A stretch of DNA of 64,000 bases from Blasia pusilla (Eukaryota; Marchantiophyta; Marchantiopsida; Blasiales): the NCBI GenBank assembly GCA_050084515.1, contig CM114271.1, positions 49,228,001 to 49,292,000 of the forward strand. The letters are read 5' to 3'. Numbering within the stretch: the stretch's first letter is position 1; each line of letters starts with the position of its first letter. A program made the translations under genes and the position numbers. The notes under the pieces are model-generated. The model had not been told where the DNA came from, made no database searches, and saw only the letters and a list, made by a program, of their open reading frames with translations. Shown piece by piece: positions 1-11,316 of this stretch.

Positions 1-1110
1 AAACCTCCAATACGCCTTTAGCTGATTTAATTACTATGGCATGTCTATGCAAAAACCTTAGTGATAAAATAACATCTTTGCTGCCCAAGCTACATACTAG
101 AGAATTTCCCTAGCGTTAAACTTGGCTTCCACTCCTAGAATCACCATCTCAATGTTCAAAACTTGGGTTGAGGTGGTTCCCAAGTATCCATCCATATTTA
201 TCACAACTTGGGGTTTCTCCATGGAGATTATTGGCGCTCCCAACCTCTCCATTGCCTTCAGATCAAGGAAGTTGCAGGTTGCCCTTGTGTGAATCAAACC
301 AACCACGGATTTTCCTGCAATCAGTATCTCAACTAGAAATTGGCACTTACTACCATCCTAATGTGACTCCTTTGAAGCTAGGCTCATCACCTCCCCTCCA
401 CTCATTCCGTGAAGGCTCTCGATCAAACACGTTAAATGTCAAGGCTAGTCTCCCTTATAAGGTCAACGTCCTCACACTTGTTGATTGCTCTCGCTCGCTA
501 CACCTACGGTCGGGCCTTTCATACATTGGCCCCTTTTTCCTTTGGGCACTCCTGCTTGAAATGACTAGGATTACAACAAACATGACACCCTCTAGCATCA
601 GGTTCACTGAACGTCGTCCCTTGCTTGGAACATGGCAAGTTTTGAGGTTTGAACATTATAGGTTCTAACTTTCCATGCGGCCTTATATTATCTCATTGGG
701 TTTCTTCTTGTTCACCTTGTCAGACAAAACCCTTGTCTTTGTAAAAGGGATCACCTTGTCTCACTTCTTACAGCTCAGATCGTCCGCCACGAGTTGAGTA
801 GCCATGTCAATGGCCACCTTTCGCTTCCCAAACTTGGTTTCCGACGTAGTAATTTTCTATCTTTGTTTTTTTTAAAACTTGGGCAGCATTGCATCCACAA
901 AGTTGAAGATTTGAATGGCGTCTGACATACCATTAATCACTTCCAACCTCACTTGGAATTGAGAAATAAAACTTGCAATTGAGCCTCCCAACTACACTTT
1001 TCGCAAGTGAATTCTAGCTTGGGTCACATGATCTTGAAGTGCTTAAAAGCTTCTCATTTTTTAGATAAGCACCCCAATCTGGCTCCATGGTGTTCCCATC
1101 CTTACAAAAT
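1..1110 (-). pseudogene. Degenerate Ty3/gypsy gag-protease remnant
   Basis: The minus strand holds scattered pieces of a Ty3/gypsy polyprotein, broken by stops and frameshifts. A CCHC zinc knuckle (C-x2-C-x4-H-x4-C, reading CHVCCNPSHFKQEC) lies at 547-587. A retropepsin-like segment lies at 97-306; its active site, normally D-T/S-G-A-T, is decayed to HTRATCNFLD. Upstream gag pieces include a segment around 780-840 reading AIDMATQLVADDL. The order gag, knuckle, protease fits gypsy elements, and the reverse transcriptase would lie beyond the left edge of the window. Nothing here can be functional. The family assignment rests on the knuckle and on the sequence around the protease site. Confidence 0.6.
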
Positions 1111-3134
1111 TATTGGTAACATTTTAGTGGATATGTCTCTAATTTCAAAGAGGCCTCAACTCCCCACTTGGCTCTTGAGACCTAGTAAGTCCCAAAAACA
1201 TTGATATACTCTACCAATCGTGACCCATTAATTGAGGCGCTTGATATCCATATTGCTCCTATACACAAGTAACTTCTTCTTCATGTCTCCCAATTGATAC
1301 CCTAGGGAAAAGACCAAATTTGAACTACATGCCTTTATGGTCTCCCCAACCACATTGTCCATCTAGGATTGCGGTTGTTCCTTCAACGCCCTCAAAGATG
1401 GCACACTAAACCTACTTGAAACTCGCGGGCAATTGAACCATCACAACCTTCCTCTTCATCATTACTGATTCTTTTGGCTCACCCATATGGGCGTCATACC
1501 ACAGAGGTCTAGTTCCTCCAACAAGTTACCAAGAATCTTGGACAAGGAGTTTTTTCCAATCAATGTTTCATCTTCCTAACCCTCATCATCATCGAGGATT
1601 TGATATAATTAGCCCATACCCTTGAAGTCTTGTGGGAGATCAAGCCCAACAGGCTCATTCTCCAAATATCTCCGATCTTCTCCAAGTCCGGGTGGTTCGA
1701 GAGCCATGACCTTGTTCCTACCTCTACAAGACTTGTCCTTGTCTTTGGCAGTGCCCATTGCTGCCACCAAAATCACCCACTAACCTTTATCTTATACCAC
1801 ATCATAGAGTCCATCCTCTACTTCATCTAGCTTCACCCCGAGGCACTCTCAAACTTGAGCTTTACAAGTGGAAGACTTAGTTGAGTCCCAAAGACTCAAC
1901 TAGTTGCCCATTCTATAGGTAATTGAGAATCCGCCAAGCATTAATTCAGTTGAGTCTCACTTAGTGCATATCATCTCTCTAGGAAACATCCTTTCCAAGC
2001 CTTAATCAATCTCCCCAAGTCGCTTGCCTAAACTAGAGCCTGGAGGTTGATTCTTCAAAGTGCGTCCCTTAGCTCAAACCTAAAACACTATTAAACACGC
2101 ATCACGATTAGTTCCTAGTTCAAGGACTTGAGCGGGTAGAGAGGGAGGGTCTCCCCCTAGCCCTAGCCTCTCCTCATCCCCCTTATGGTATTTCTGAATT
2201 TTTCCAAGGGAACCCCACCTTCCCCATTGTCACCCTCAGACCCATGATTTTTTCCCTTAGATCTTATGTGGTTTGCCACTCTGAGGCTTGAATTTAACTA
2301 GTTCTCCATCAAGATGCCTTGATAGAATAGAGGCTTCTTGCAGCTTAGGCCAACTTTCGGCTCCCAATTGCATATTGAAGCTTGGAACCATGTTTCATAT
2401 GTCTCATGACTACCGCCCATCGTAACTCCTTGTTTGGCGTCTTATGGTTGTCTTTCCACCCTTTGTGCTCTAGTCTCATGGTGTCTCACCCATCTTGACT
2501 ACTCACGTGGCGCTTGGCTCAAGGTCTCAAACCTTGCTTGCCTTTCCTTTTTCTCTTTGAGTAGTTATGCCCCAATCTCACCTAAGGCTAGTTACTAGAC
2601 ATGTGCATGTCTTGCCTAGTGTTAGTCCACAATTGGTTCCGCCCGAATCGTGGAACTCCATGATCTCAATCACCTGCTACTCAAAAGATTATTGAGATCA
2701 AGATTTGCAAGAAGTGCTAGTTCTTGTTGTAATCTCAATGATTCCAATCACTTCCTTCCAACTATTGTTAAAGTTACAATAATTTTTTGGCTCAAAAAGT
2801 TTTTCGGGTAGTGAATATCTATAGTCCCAATCATTTTCTCTAAAAGTTTTTAGATTTTATAATGAGTAATGTTTATTTTTAATTCTAGCAAATATTGTGG
2901 ATCAAAATGATCCCAATGACTTCCTCATTCAAATTTGTACAAATATTGTTGAGATTCGATAAAGACCTAAAGCTTAAGTACTTGTTCTAGAAATTCATGA
3001 TCCCAATCACATACCCCGTGGAGCCCTCCCATGATTCCGAGTGATTAGGATGATTTACATTTAGCATTTTTTATTGGATGGTTGATGAGGATCATGATAT
3101 CATGTTCTTCATCTGATTTTTCCTTTATATTGGA
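1111..3134. other. Non-coding stretch, probably old retroelement leader or LTR
   Basis: I see no convincing gene. A 10-bp inverted repeat with a 5-nt loop lies at 1878-1902. The motif ATGATCCCAATCAC at 2997-3010 recurs as its exact reverse complement at 3189-3202, and looser versions (gatctcaatcac, gatcccaatgac) are scattered from 2660 onward. The stretch could be the 5' region of the gypsy relic to its left, but I could not define LTR ends. Confidence 0.3.
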
Positions 3135-3755
3135 ATGGAGGGATTTGGGTTGGTGTTAGGTGATCAGGATCGTGTAGATTTCGGGCAAGTGATTGGGATC
3201 ATGAAGACTCGTTTCATGCTTGAGATACTTGAATTGAATCTAGAAGATGATAGGATCAATAAGGTTTATGAACTTGGTATTAATTCCTTGTCATTTCTTT
3301 CCTTAGCTCACTCCCAAGAAAATAAGAAGGCAATCACAAAATTGTGGGATGACCACAATTTGGTTTAAGACAATGGTCTTCTCACCCACCACTTGAGCTT
3401 GTGGGATGCTTCAAACTACAAGGAAGATATGAAATTCTCCTATATCTTCATAGAGCCAAGCTATAAGAAGAAGGTCATAGAGGAACTTGGCACCATCGTT
3501 GACTTTGGGTTGGTGGAGTACACCAGTAAGCAAGACCTCTCCATCAAGTCATTCACTCTTCTACTTGATGTATCAAGAGGATTTACAAAGCCTAATGGAT
3601 GTACGCTCATTACGCTTGGCCATTCTTGGAATCTTGGATGGACCCACATAGGCGATGATACTCTCCTCCGTGCCCTATGTGAATTTCATTGTTCTCCTTC
3701 TCGTTGCCATGTTTCTATTCACTTGAAGGATTTTTTTTCAGCTATAGATGAGTAG
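3135..3755 (+). pseudogene. Unrecognised ORF of 207 codons with one in-frame stop
   Basis: One reading frame runs from an ATG at 3135 to a stop at 3753-3755, interrupted only by TAA at 3366-3368. The part after the stop has its own ATG at 3393 and could give 120 residues. The composition is mixed and globular-looking, with no signal peptide, membrane segment or motif I recognise. Its first half overlaps one arm of the 14-bp inverted repeat at 3189-3202, so it may belong to a transposon rather than the host. A real gene with one recent nonsense change, a transposon-encoded accessory ORF and chance are all possible. Confidence 0.25.
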
Positions 3756-4528
3756 CATTGCACTTATTGGACTAGTTTAGAGATAGAGTTGAAAAGTTAG
3801 GAGCAGAGCAAAGAGAAAACTTAAGCCAGAGAGCCAAGAGCAAAGTTAGAGTCCAAGCTGGACGCTGAAATTATATTGCAAAGACGAGAGTGGGCTAGGA
3901 AGTGCTAGCTTAAGACCCGATAATAGATAAATTTTATTATTGAACTACTTGCAATGTGTTGCAAACAAAGCTTAGTTTTGTAAGACTATAAGTATGTAGT
4001 GACCACCACTTGGAGGACTAAAATTTTTGGCTCAGATAGCATGATAACACACCATATTAGAGCCACTATGCAAGCTCATCAATTCGCACAACATGAAAGA
4101 CTCACTGCTCAATAATGAGTAAAATGCTTGGAAAAAGTGAGATGAGAATAAATCACCTCTTTCTTTGATAACAAGTTGTACCTAATATAATGTCATACCA
4201 TTTGAAAATGAAAAATTAACAAATGCATTATTCATCATGTCCCTAGAACATCACTATCCCAAAGATGGATCTAGACATGGACTTGGATTTTGTCCGTGTG
4301 CAACCTTGTTGCTTTGGTACCATCCCCTTGAACTTCTACTTGAAGGATATATTCTAATGAAAGAATAAGATAAATTATAGCCATTGTGTATCATATAATA
4401 TAAAAACTATGAAGATTCACTAACCTATCAAATAGATTGTATCCACAAATCTAGATTTGAGAGCAAAACTTTGTTTGTTTCTTAAGTATTCAATGTAATA
4501 TCTACCAAAGTTATATCACATCGTAATA
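3756..4528. other. AT-rich stretch without a gene; one MITE end fragment
   Basis: No coding sequence is supported. Positions about 4255-4307 match the right end of the Mutator-like MITE family found elsewhere in the window (gacttggattttgtccgtg, then tgcaacctt), without a recognisable left end. Confidence 0.4.
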
Positions 4529-5079
4529 AAGGTTGCATGTGGAAAAATTTCGTGTCTACGGACTTACATTAGTCTTATGGAAGGACTTTTCCATGTGGGC
4601 CCCACCTTCCCCGTCTTTCTTATTCCCCACTTGCCTACGTATTCTTTAGTTTCATGTTACTTCCTCCTTCTACTCCCACTCCCTCCCCCCTTAATGACCC
4701 ACTCAATCTTGCCCTACTTTCCATCATGAACAATAAGTATGGACCCTACCCAAGGTTGCATGTGGACAAAGTCGCTATTTGTGGGCATGTCCATGTCCGT
4801 GGACTTATGTCCGTCCTATAGAAGGACTAATCCATATGGGCCCCACCTTTTTCTTCTTTCTCATTCCCCTTACTTGCCTTCGTGTTCCATACTTCCCCAT
4901 TTCTTCCTGTCCCACCTCTTGCAACCCATGTTAGTGGACATGTCCAGACTTGTCAGTCCTAAGGAAGGACTTGTCCATTTTTTTGCAACCATGAACCTAC
5001 CTCTTATAATCCCTATCGTGCACGTGTCTAGACTTTTAATTCATCTTCGAAATGGATTTTTCCGTTATTTACAACCATG
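4529..5079. mobile_element. Mutator-like MITE, outer copy interrupted by a second copy
   Basis: The element begins AAGGTTGCATGTGG and ends TTTACAACCATG, imperfect terminal inverted repeats shared with the copies near 22, 23, 55 and 57 kb. It is flanked by atcgtaata (4520-4528) and atcttaaca (5080-5088), a 9-bp target duplication matching at 7 of 9 positions. Removing the inner copy at 4752-4993 restores continuity with the uninterrupted copy at 57694-58027, read in reverse. The body is pyrimidine-rich with repeated GGACATGTCC-type palindromes and no ORF, so it is non-autonomous. A 9-bp duplication is typical of Mutator-like elements; no transposase is present. Confidence 0.75.
4752..4993. mobile_element. 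Mutator-like MITE, inner copy
   Basis: This 242-bp copy starts AAGGTTGCATGTGGAC and ends TTTTGCAACCATG. Its flanks, accctaccc (4743-4751) and aacctacct (4994-5002), match at 7 of 9 positions. They fall inside the body of the outer copy, where the related copy near 57.8 kb has a similar uninterrupted sequence. It is therefore a later insertion of the same family. Confidence 0.75.
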
Positions 5080-6546
5080 ATCTTAACAAAAAATAACTAA
5101 TATTTCAAAATAATTAGGTAATATTAGAATTTAGTTCTTTGTTTTATTATTAATGAATTACTTGGAGTAGAAATATTCTTGTAGAGAAAGAACCCTATTT
5201 GGTTAATTTTTTTACACTTGTTTTAAATTAGAGGATACATTAAATCAAAGCGTCTAAACAACAACTACTTGTGGCTATGCAAATTGAGTGACGTTGGATA
5301 ATATGTGCTCTTATGAAAGACTTCCCCTTAACCAATGTAGGATAAAAAGACAACCAAGCTTCTATTATGCTAATAGACACATCTAGATTCCATGACACTA
5401 CCTTTCATATCAAAATAGGATCTCACTTTAGCTAGCATGTGAGATTGTACACGTTCTTAAGTGCCCCACACAAGATATGGTGGCTTACATTTTATCACCT
5501 CCTACCAAAACTAGGATTTGTAGTTTACATTTTATCCCTTGAAAATGCTAAGATAAGAAAGAAAACATAAGCTATGATAGCTTGCATTTTATGACCTCCT
5601 ACCAAAACAAACTATTCAAGAACATGAATAGTTATGACTATTTGATGGACCAGATGAATATCCTTTTTTCACCCCTTTCTCTATATTAGTTAGTTGGGAT
5701 CAACTAGCCTTCTTGATTTGCAAACACCTCTCTACTTGATACGTGACAATCGAGCAACAAGAAAATGTTTCACATCCTACGGACAACAAGAAAAAAATTG
5801 GAATTTATGAACAATATCATTAATCTCTTCCTTTCACGGGCTATACACTAGCTCTTCAAACACTTTTTTATTTTCCGTCCATGGCACAGGCACCTTCCTA
5901 GTATAGATTGAGCTAAGGTATTTCATGGATTACATTGTAGTTTTGATCTCCGTGTGACATATGTAAAGATATCTCTTCTTTTAGAAAATAGAGGAGGACA
6001 TGAACTAGTGGGAGAAGACTTAAGTACGGAATTGGGTTGGTGGAGGTGGACATCACTTTTTGAGGTACATGGGATAAGATTGGAATTTTGAACTTGAGGA
6101 TGTATAGGGCTCAAGGGACTCAAAATTTATTAATGTTGGAATGACAAATTTCAACTTGATCAACATGGGTTCACTCCTGGTTTTGATTTTCAACTTTCAC
6201 AACATGAGGTACATAGAGGAGTTGGCCCTCCATTTAGCTAGGATGGAGGGGCAAGAGCACACCAATTTCTAAGTAGGTCTAGAAAATCCAAGAGGAAAAC
6301 TAGAATCGTGGTATGGAAAAGTTTCCAAAGAAATGACATGGCCTTAATTTTAAGATGGAGGGATGTCTAAAACACTCCTAAGTAGGTCTAAAAAATCCTT
6401 GAGGGAAAAACCTTCAAAATAGTGGCACCCTCCGTATTCCTCTCCGTATGAGAACACCCTGTCCATCAGTGATGGCAGCGACTACTTGAAACAACACGAC
6501 CTTTTATAGTTCATTCATGATGTACTATGTATTCGATTACTAGCCT
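5080..6546. other. Intergenic stretch with a degenerate direct repeat
   Basis: No gene is supported. About 40 bp at 5475-5514 (ending acattttatcacctcctacc) recur with a few changes at 5572-5612, with a third partial copy between them, suggesting an old tandem duplication of roughly 100 bp. The rest is AT-rich and unremarkable. Confidence 0.35.
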
Positions 6547-7421
6547 TTGTATACTACATACGCACATTACTTCCACAATTTCCTTCATCTATTTTTGCGC
6601 ATATCCTCAAACACGGCACCGAGCTGCACCATGGCGTGGACAAAGAAAGAACACGACACAAGAAGTTCGCCTGCGATGATAAACAACGCGCTTGTAGAGG
6701 CTCACATTGGAGAAGTGATGGCCATGATCGGTTCTGGCCATATTCAAATAGGTAGGAAAGTCCAATGTCTCTAGTAATCGGGGCGTCCGCTTCAAGTCCT
6801 TGTCACTGGAAGATGTCCAGGCATTACAAGCAGCATGCTGAGAAAATGGAGTTGTTATGAAACATCTACCGTAGGACTGAGCTTGGCTGGTCAAGCTTGC
6901 TTGGGAAATCGTCTCGCCCTGACACCGTCCAACTCGATGTTTGGATCGGATCTTGTTCGGAGTTTGCAAAGAAGGCCTCCTACGAGGCTGTGACCCAAAC
7001 AATCTTCCGAAGGCTCCTTCTAGGAATTTTCCCCATTGCCCATGTAGCCTTCCGAGGCTATATCAACGACGATCTAATATGTGACCAACACGTGTCAGAA
7101 CGGGACGACCGCATCTCATTGCCATAAAATGCGATTGATTCACTGGTCTATGAGAAAATCCGATTCCTGACGCTGAAGTCGGATTCAAAGTCGTTAAGGT
7201 CTGCATTCCATATAAGGTTTTTGACCCAACCTGCTCATGACATTTCGGTGGTCCGCTTCGTGAGACCAGAGTCTGGTTTCCCCAAGCGTCTCAACTTTGG
7301 CCATAAATTATGTAGGAAAGAATCAAGCATGTCTGGTCTAGGATCTGTATGCACTCAGCGTCCCAAGTCCGTGTGCGACTCGCTGTGGGTAGCTTCCAAG
7401 TCACGGACCTTTCTCAGTTAA
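6547..7421 (+). pseudogene. Possible decayed host ORF cluster, unrecognised
   Basis: Three short plus-strand frames (6547-6774, 6897-7127, 7221-7421) lie in a stretch richer in G, C and CpG than its neighbours. A minus-strand frame of 131 codons (6607-7002) overlaps them. None shows a motif I recognise, and no splice pattern joins them clearly. The base composition is like that of the real genes further right, which is the only reason to list the stretch. It may be a relic exon set or plain intergenic DNA. Confidence 0.15.
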
Positions 7422-8429
7422 GCACATAGAACACACCGCGTTCATTTTTTTAATAATTTAAAATAACTTAACGTTCTTTTAAATACGAAGATTAAAACTA
7501 CTCGGTTTGTGAATCACCACATTTTGTGTCCAAAATTTTCAGGACAATTTTGAATGATTTTTTTTCGAAAGACATGAAAAGCATTTCTACAGAACGCCGC
7601 AGAAACCACAAATAGCATAGAGTGATTAGAGAAGGTCTGTGTCTCCACCCTAGAAACAAAGATTGAAACTCGTCTGTAATAATGAGTGTGAAAGCATATA
7701 TGTATTCCGGAAAACTATCCAGAAGTTTCTTCCGATGGGAAACGGGGTACCTCTCCGGATTCTCAGGGTGAAATTTTATATGCCGGGGTAGAGACTGCTG
7801 AATACGAATTGTCGTTTTTTTATAAAAGTGGTATAGCCCTGTGTCGTACTTCTGGTATTGTGCCTCCTAAACCTGGCGTTTCTTGGTCGAAGGCTTTCAC
7901 CCGGGTGACACCTTTTAATATCTGTTCTAAGTGGTACTTCAAGATTTGACCCGACCTTCGGGCTTTACATAATGCATCAAAATAATTGTAATAATCGAAT
8001 CAGATAACGTCCGGTTAAAACATTTGTAAAGCGCAGATCTGAATAAGTTTAAGTGAAGAACTACCCGGCCGCATGAACTAATGTTTTGGAAGATTAATAA
8101 TATATATATAAATAGAAAATAGGATGGGAAATCCATCAGGATACAAATGAGGGGCATAGAGAGGAAAAAACACCCAAAGGGCCAAAACCAGCCCCGAGGA
8201 GAACTAATGGCTGATTCCTCAGATTACTCTAAATACTCTACTTCTCGTACAAGAGCATTTCCTCAAAATATTTCCAGGTCTTCTAAGTTCTCCCTTCGTA
8301 TACCTACCAGCAACCCGGCGGCGGCGGACTTATGTTGTCGGAGTGGAGGCTTTCAAATTTCCCTTATTTCATCCGCGCACAAAGCCATCTTCCATCATCG
8401 CATCCGCATCGACGGTGAAAGAAATCTAT
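7422..8429. other. Intergenic stretch; TATA-rich segment before a 94-codon ORF
   Basis: I see no supported gene. A run of alternating TA followed by AAATAG (about 8096-8115) would make a good TATA box. It precedes a plus-strand ORF at 8147-8431 of 94 residues with no recognisable domain and a biased Ser/Arg composition. I regard the ORF as probably not real. Confidence 0.2.
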
Positions 8430-8660
8430 GAAAACATGCCACGTGGCTGATAATAAGGGTGAGGAACTTGGATCGATCACCCGTGTCCCTACCGATCGAA
8501 GGGGCGACATTCCTTGCCCTCTTCTCCACGATGCTCTGTTACTGTTTGAATGGACGCTTTCTCCCTCCCGCCACTGCCGAGATCTCTCGTCTATAAATTG
8601 AAATCGAGGAGTACAATTTTCGACGACTGCACTTTCGTTCAAATGTCTACATGTCACGAT
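8430..8660 (+). promoter_or_regulatory. Promoter-like stretch with G-box and TATA box
   Basis: A perfect G-box core CACGTG lies in gccacgtggc near 8438-8447, and a TATA-like tctataaatt lies near 8590. Together they look like a plant promoter reading rightward. ATG codons follow at 8643 and 8651. The second opens a 66-codon frame that runs straight into the hairpins at 8728-8843 and stops. Either a host gene was cut off just after its start by the repeat block to the right, or the resemblance is accidental. Confidence 0.3.
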
Positions 8661-8727
8661 TCGTCAAGCTGACCGTCCAACAGAAGAAATCCATCCGACG
8701 AGCATTTTCAAGCTGTATATTTGGTTT

Positions 8728-8790
8728 TTCCCGACCCGCACTCCTAGTTGGCTCTTCCAGGAAGAGCCCTCTAGTAGTGCGGGTCGGGAA
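8728..8790. repeat. 63-nt near-perfect palindrome (31-nt arms, 1-nt loop)
   Basis: The left arm (8728-8758) and right arm (8760-8790) are reverse complements at 28 of 31 positions around a single A at 8759. The outer part is TTCCCGACCCGCACT and the inner part is GGCTCTTCC. Each arm holds a CTAG, the sequence that ends plant Helitrons. The structure may mark the 3' end of the large minus-strand Helitron that begins just to the right, or two Helitron ends facing each other. Confidence 0.7.
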
Positions 8791-8798
8791 TTTGACAC

Positions 8799-8843
8799 AG
8801 ATATGTGTCAATTTAACTGGCCGGTTAAATTTGACACATATCT
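8799..8843. repeat. Second inverted repeat beside the 8.73-kb palindrome
   Basis: AGATATGTGTCAA and its reverse complement flank a TTTAACTGGCCGGTTAAA core, giving a 45-nt inverted repeat with one 1-nt indel between the arms. The left arm also forms TTGACACA-gata-TGTGTCAA with the preceding bases (8792-8811), so alternative stems are possible. Confidence 0.6.
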
Positions 8844-9035
8844 TCGAGTAGAGAGATCCTTTCTAAAAGGATTCTAGTCCCGACGAAGTGATTGATATCC
8901 TTCCTAAATAGTAGTGGCCTAGTAATACACCAGCCTCAAAATTTGGCATATACAAAATTAATCATACCAATAAGTAAAGCATTAATGAAAATGCATATTA
9001 ATATTAAATTTCCCACATATAATGTTAGTTTAATT

Positions 9036-11136
9036 TTAATTTAGCATTTTATCATATATAACATTTTTAATGTAAATACTTATTTTATTAGGAGCATTTT
9101 TATTATCTATCATAATATGAATAGAATTTTTCAAGCCTACTCTTGATAAGGCAACATGCAATTGCGCATGAGAAAATATTGGATTTGGCAAGTAAATATC
9201 AACTCTATCTAATGTTTGATTTTGAGACTTCTTAATAGTCATTGCAAAAGCGAGACGTATAGAAAATTGAAATTGTCGCAAATTGAAAGGTAGGCCGAAT
9301 CAGACGCAATCAATGAAATACGTGGATTGAAAACTCAAACTCCAATGGTTTTTCCCGTGATAATTGTTGCATCTACAAGATGTCGACTAAAGCCAGCTAT
9401 CACCAACCGTGTCCCGTTTGCTTGTCCCTTTGCTCCATTCATATTCCATAATAGCATTATCGGAGCTCCAATCTTCAAAGTCAGACAATGAGGTGGCAAT
9501 CCATATGGTAAACATGTATTCAAAAATTGTGTCGGATAAACAAATCTCATCTCATCGTCGGAAACTGAATCATCACTCAAGAAAGTATGCTCTTGCAAAA
9601 AACAAAATAAATTACTAATAATAAGAGAGATGATAGAAAAATATAGCAATACAATAATGAAAATATAATAATGATATTCAAGAACATAAATATTACCTCC
9701 ACTGGAAATCGAGACATGATTTTTGCATTTCTAATATCCAGAGTAGTATTCTTGGTTGACAAAATGGATGTACCCATCAAGAAATCAATATCACTCCGCT
9801 TATGAACATCATGTCCATAAACAATGTCAATAAGATCATTAATCCTGGTGGTTTTAACAATTATCGCACATAGAACTTGTATAAAATCCTCTCCAAGATC
9901 CAAATGTAACGGTACACGACCCTCTCCTACCTCTAATAACCACGTTGCAAACGCTTCTTGCTCTTCTCGTGCATATCCTGCAAATAAATATAAGATGAAG
10001 GAATAAGTAAATATTCAAAATATTCAAAAAACCACATGAAATGAAAAAGGCAAAATTTTAGGTTTATTCTTTAATACCTTGTAAAGTATTAACTCTCATG
10101 TTGGTAGTGAGTTTCAATATTCTCACGTCAGACCAAATAAGTGATCTCTTAAGTGTTGCACGCACAACTGTCGCACGATCTCCACGACAAACAACAGGAA
10201 GAAGTTGTCGGAAGTCACCATCAAATAAAATGATCATCCCCCCAAAAGGCAAGTCTCGTAATTGAGGATCCATCAAACCCATGATATCTTGGAAAGTACG
10301 ATTAATGACTCAAATTCATGACGATGGGTCATAGGAGCTTCATCCCACACGATCAACTTCGCCTTTTGATAAGGCGGGCCATATGATTATTGACCGATAG
10401 GCTAGAAAATAGATAAAAAAACAATATGTGAGGAACATTTATGAAGAAAAAATATAAGAATCTAAGAATATAACAATAATATGCATGCCATAAAAGGAAA
10501 AGAAATCTTAAATCTAGACTTACTTGCAAGCAGAACTTTCATGTACTTGGATAGGAATCTTGAATCATTAATGAGCAGTACGACCTCCATCCAATAATAA
10601 AGCGGCAATCCCTAAAGATGCAACTACAAAAGCTATGTGATCCTTGCTCCGTACCATTGCAAGAAGAAGGTTGTACAAAAAGGTTTTTCCTCTTCCGCCA
10701 AGACCATCGATAAAGAAAAGTTTCGCTTGAGAAATCCATATTTTTAGTTATAGAAAAGCACTTAAAATAATAAAACTTATAGAAATTAAAAGAGTAAAAA
10801 TAAATATATACATAATATAAAAATATATAATTATATTTATACATAATATCCACTTATAGAATGCGGCGCATCCTGTAAGATCTCGCCAAAAAAATTACAA
10901 ATAACTTCCCAAATAGCTCGTTATCCATCATTTAAAGACATCTTTCTTGCTCTCACACATTCACAAAGCATATCATGATCGTAGGAGAGTTCTTCCTCTT
11001 CTAGACGCGAAATAGATAAATCACGAGCTTGGAAATCTGGTTGAGGCATGTCCGGAAAGTCCGCCATACTTTTACCATGATCTTGAAGATGGTAATGGAC
11101 CTCCAATAATGCAAGATTAATAATGTGAACATCCAA
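9036..11136 (-). pseudogene. Helitron PIF1-like helicase domain, broken
   Basis: Reading downward on the minus strand, the linker at 10921-11136 (NLALLEVHYHLQDHGKSM) precedes a Walker A motif ([12 protein letters not shown]) near 10680-10720. Next come a degenerate [12 protein letters not shown] block near 10590, a Walker B motif (LIVWDEAPM) near 10330-10360, the motif III region FDGDFRQLLPVV at 10064-10282, a LKIGAPIMLLWN block at 9335-9649, and motif VI (HAQLHVALSRV) at 9036-9281. All are hallmarks of Helitron helicases (SF1B, PIF1-like), which unwind DNA during rolling-circle transposition. At least five frame breaks separate them, some of which may be introns. Motif residues are mostly intact, so the loss looks moderate in age. 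Confidence 0.75.
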
Positions 11137-11316
11137 TGGGAGTGTCGGAATACCAATTCTCTGTTACAAGGAACAAATATAGAAGCTAAAATATAAATAG
11201 AATACCTAAAATATTCATAAGAGAAATAAGAAAAAAATTGACTTAACAAAAGGCATGTATATTGCAACATGTCTTTGATGCATAAGATCTCCTCTCAATG
11301 GAACAACAAAATCTTC

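Noticed and set aside
8147-8431. 94-codon ORF after a strong TATA-like run
   Set aside because: It has no domain and a biased composition, and the minus strand is equally open nearby. It is noted only as part of the intergenic stretch.
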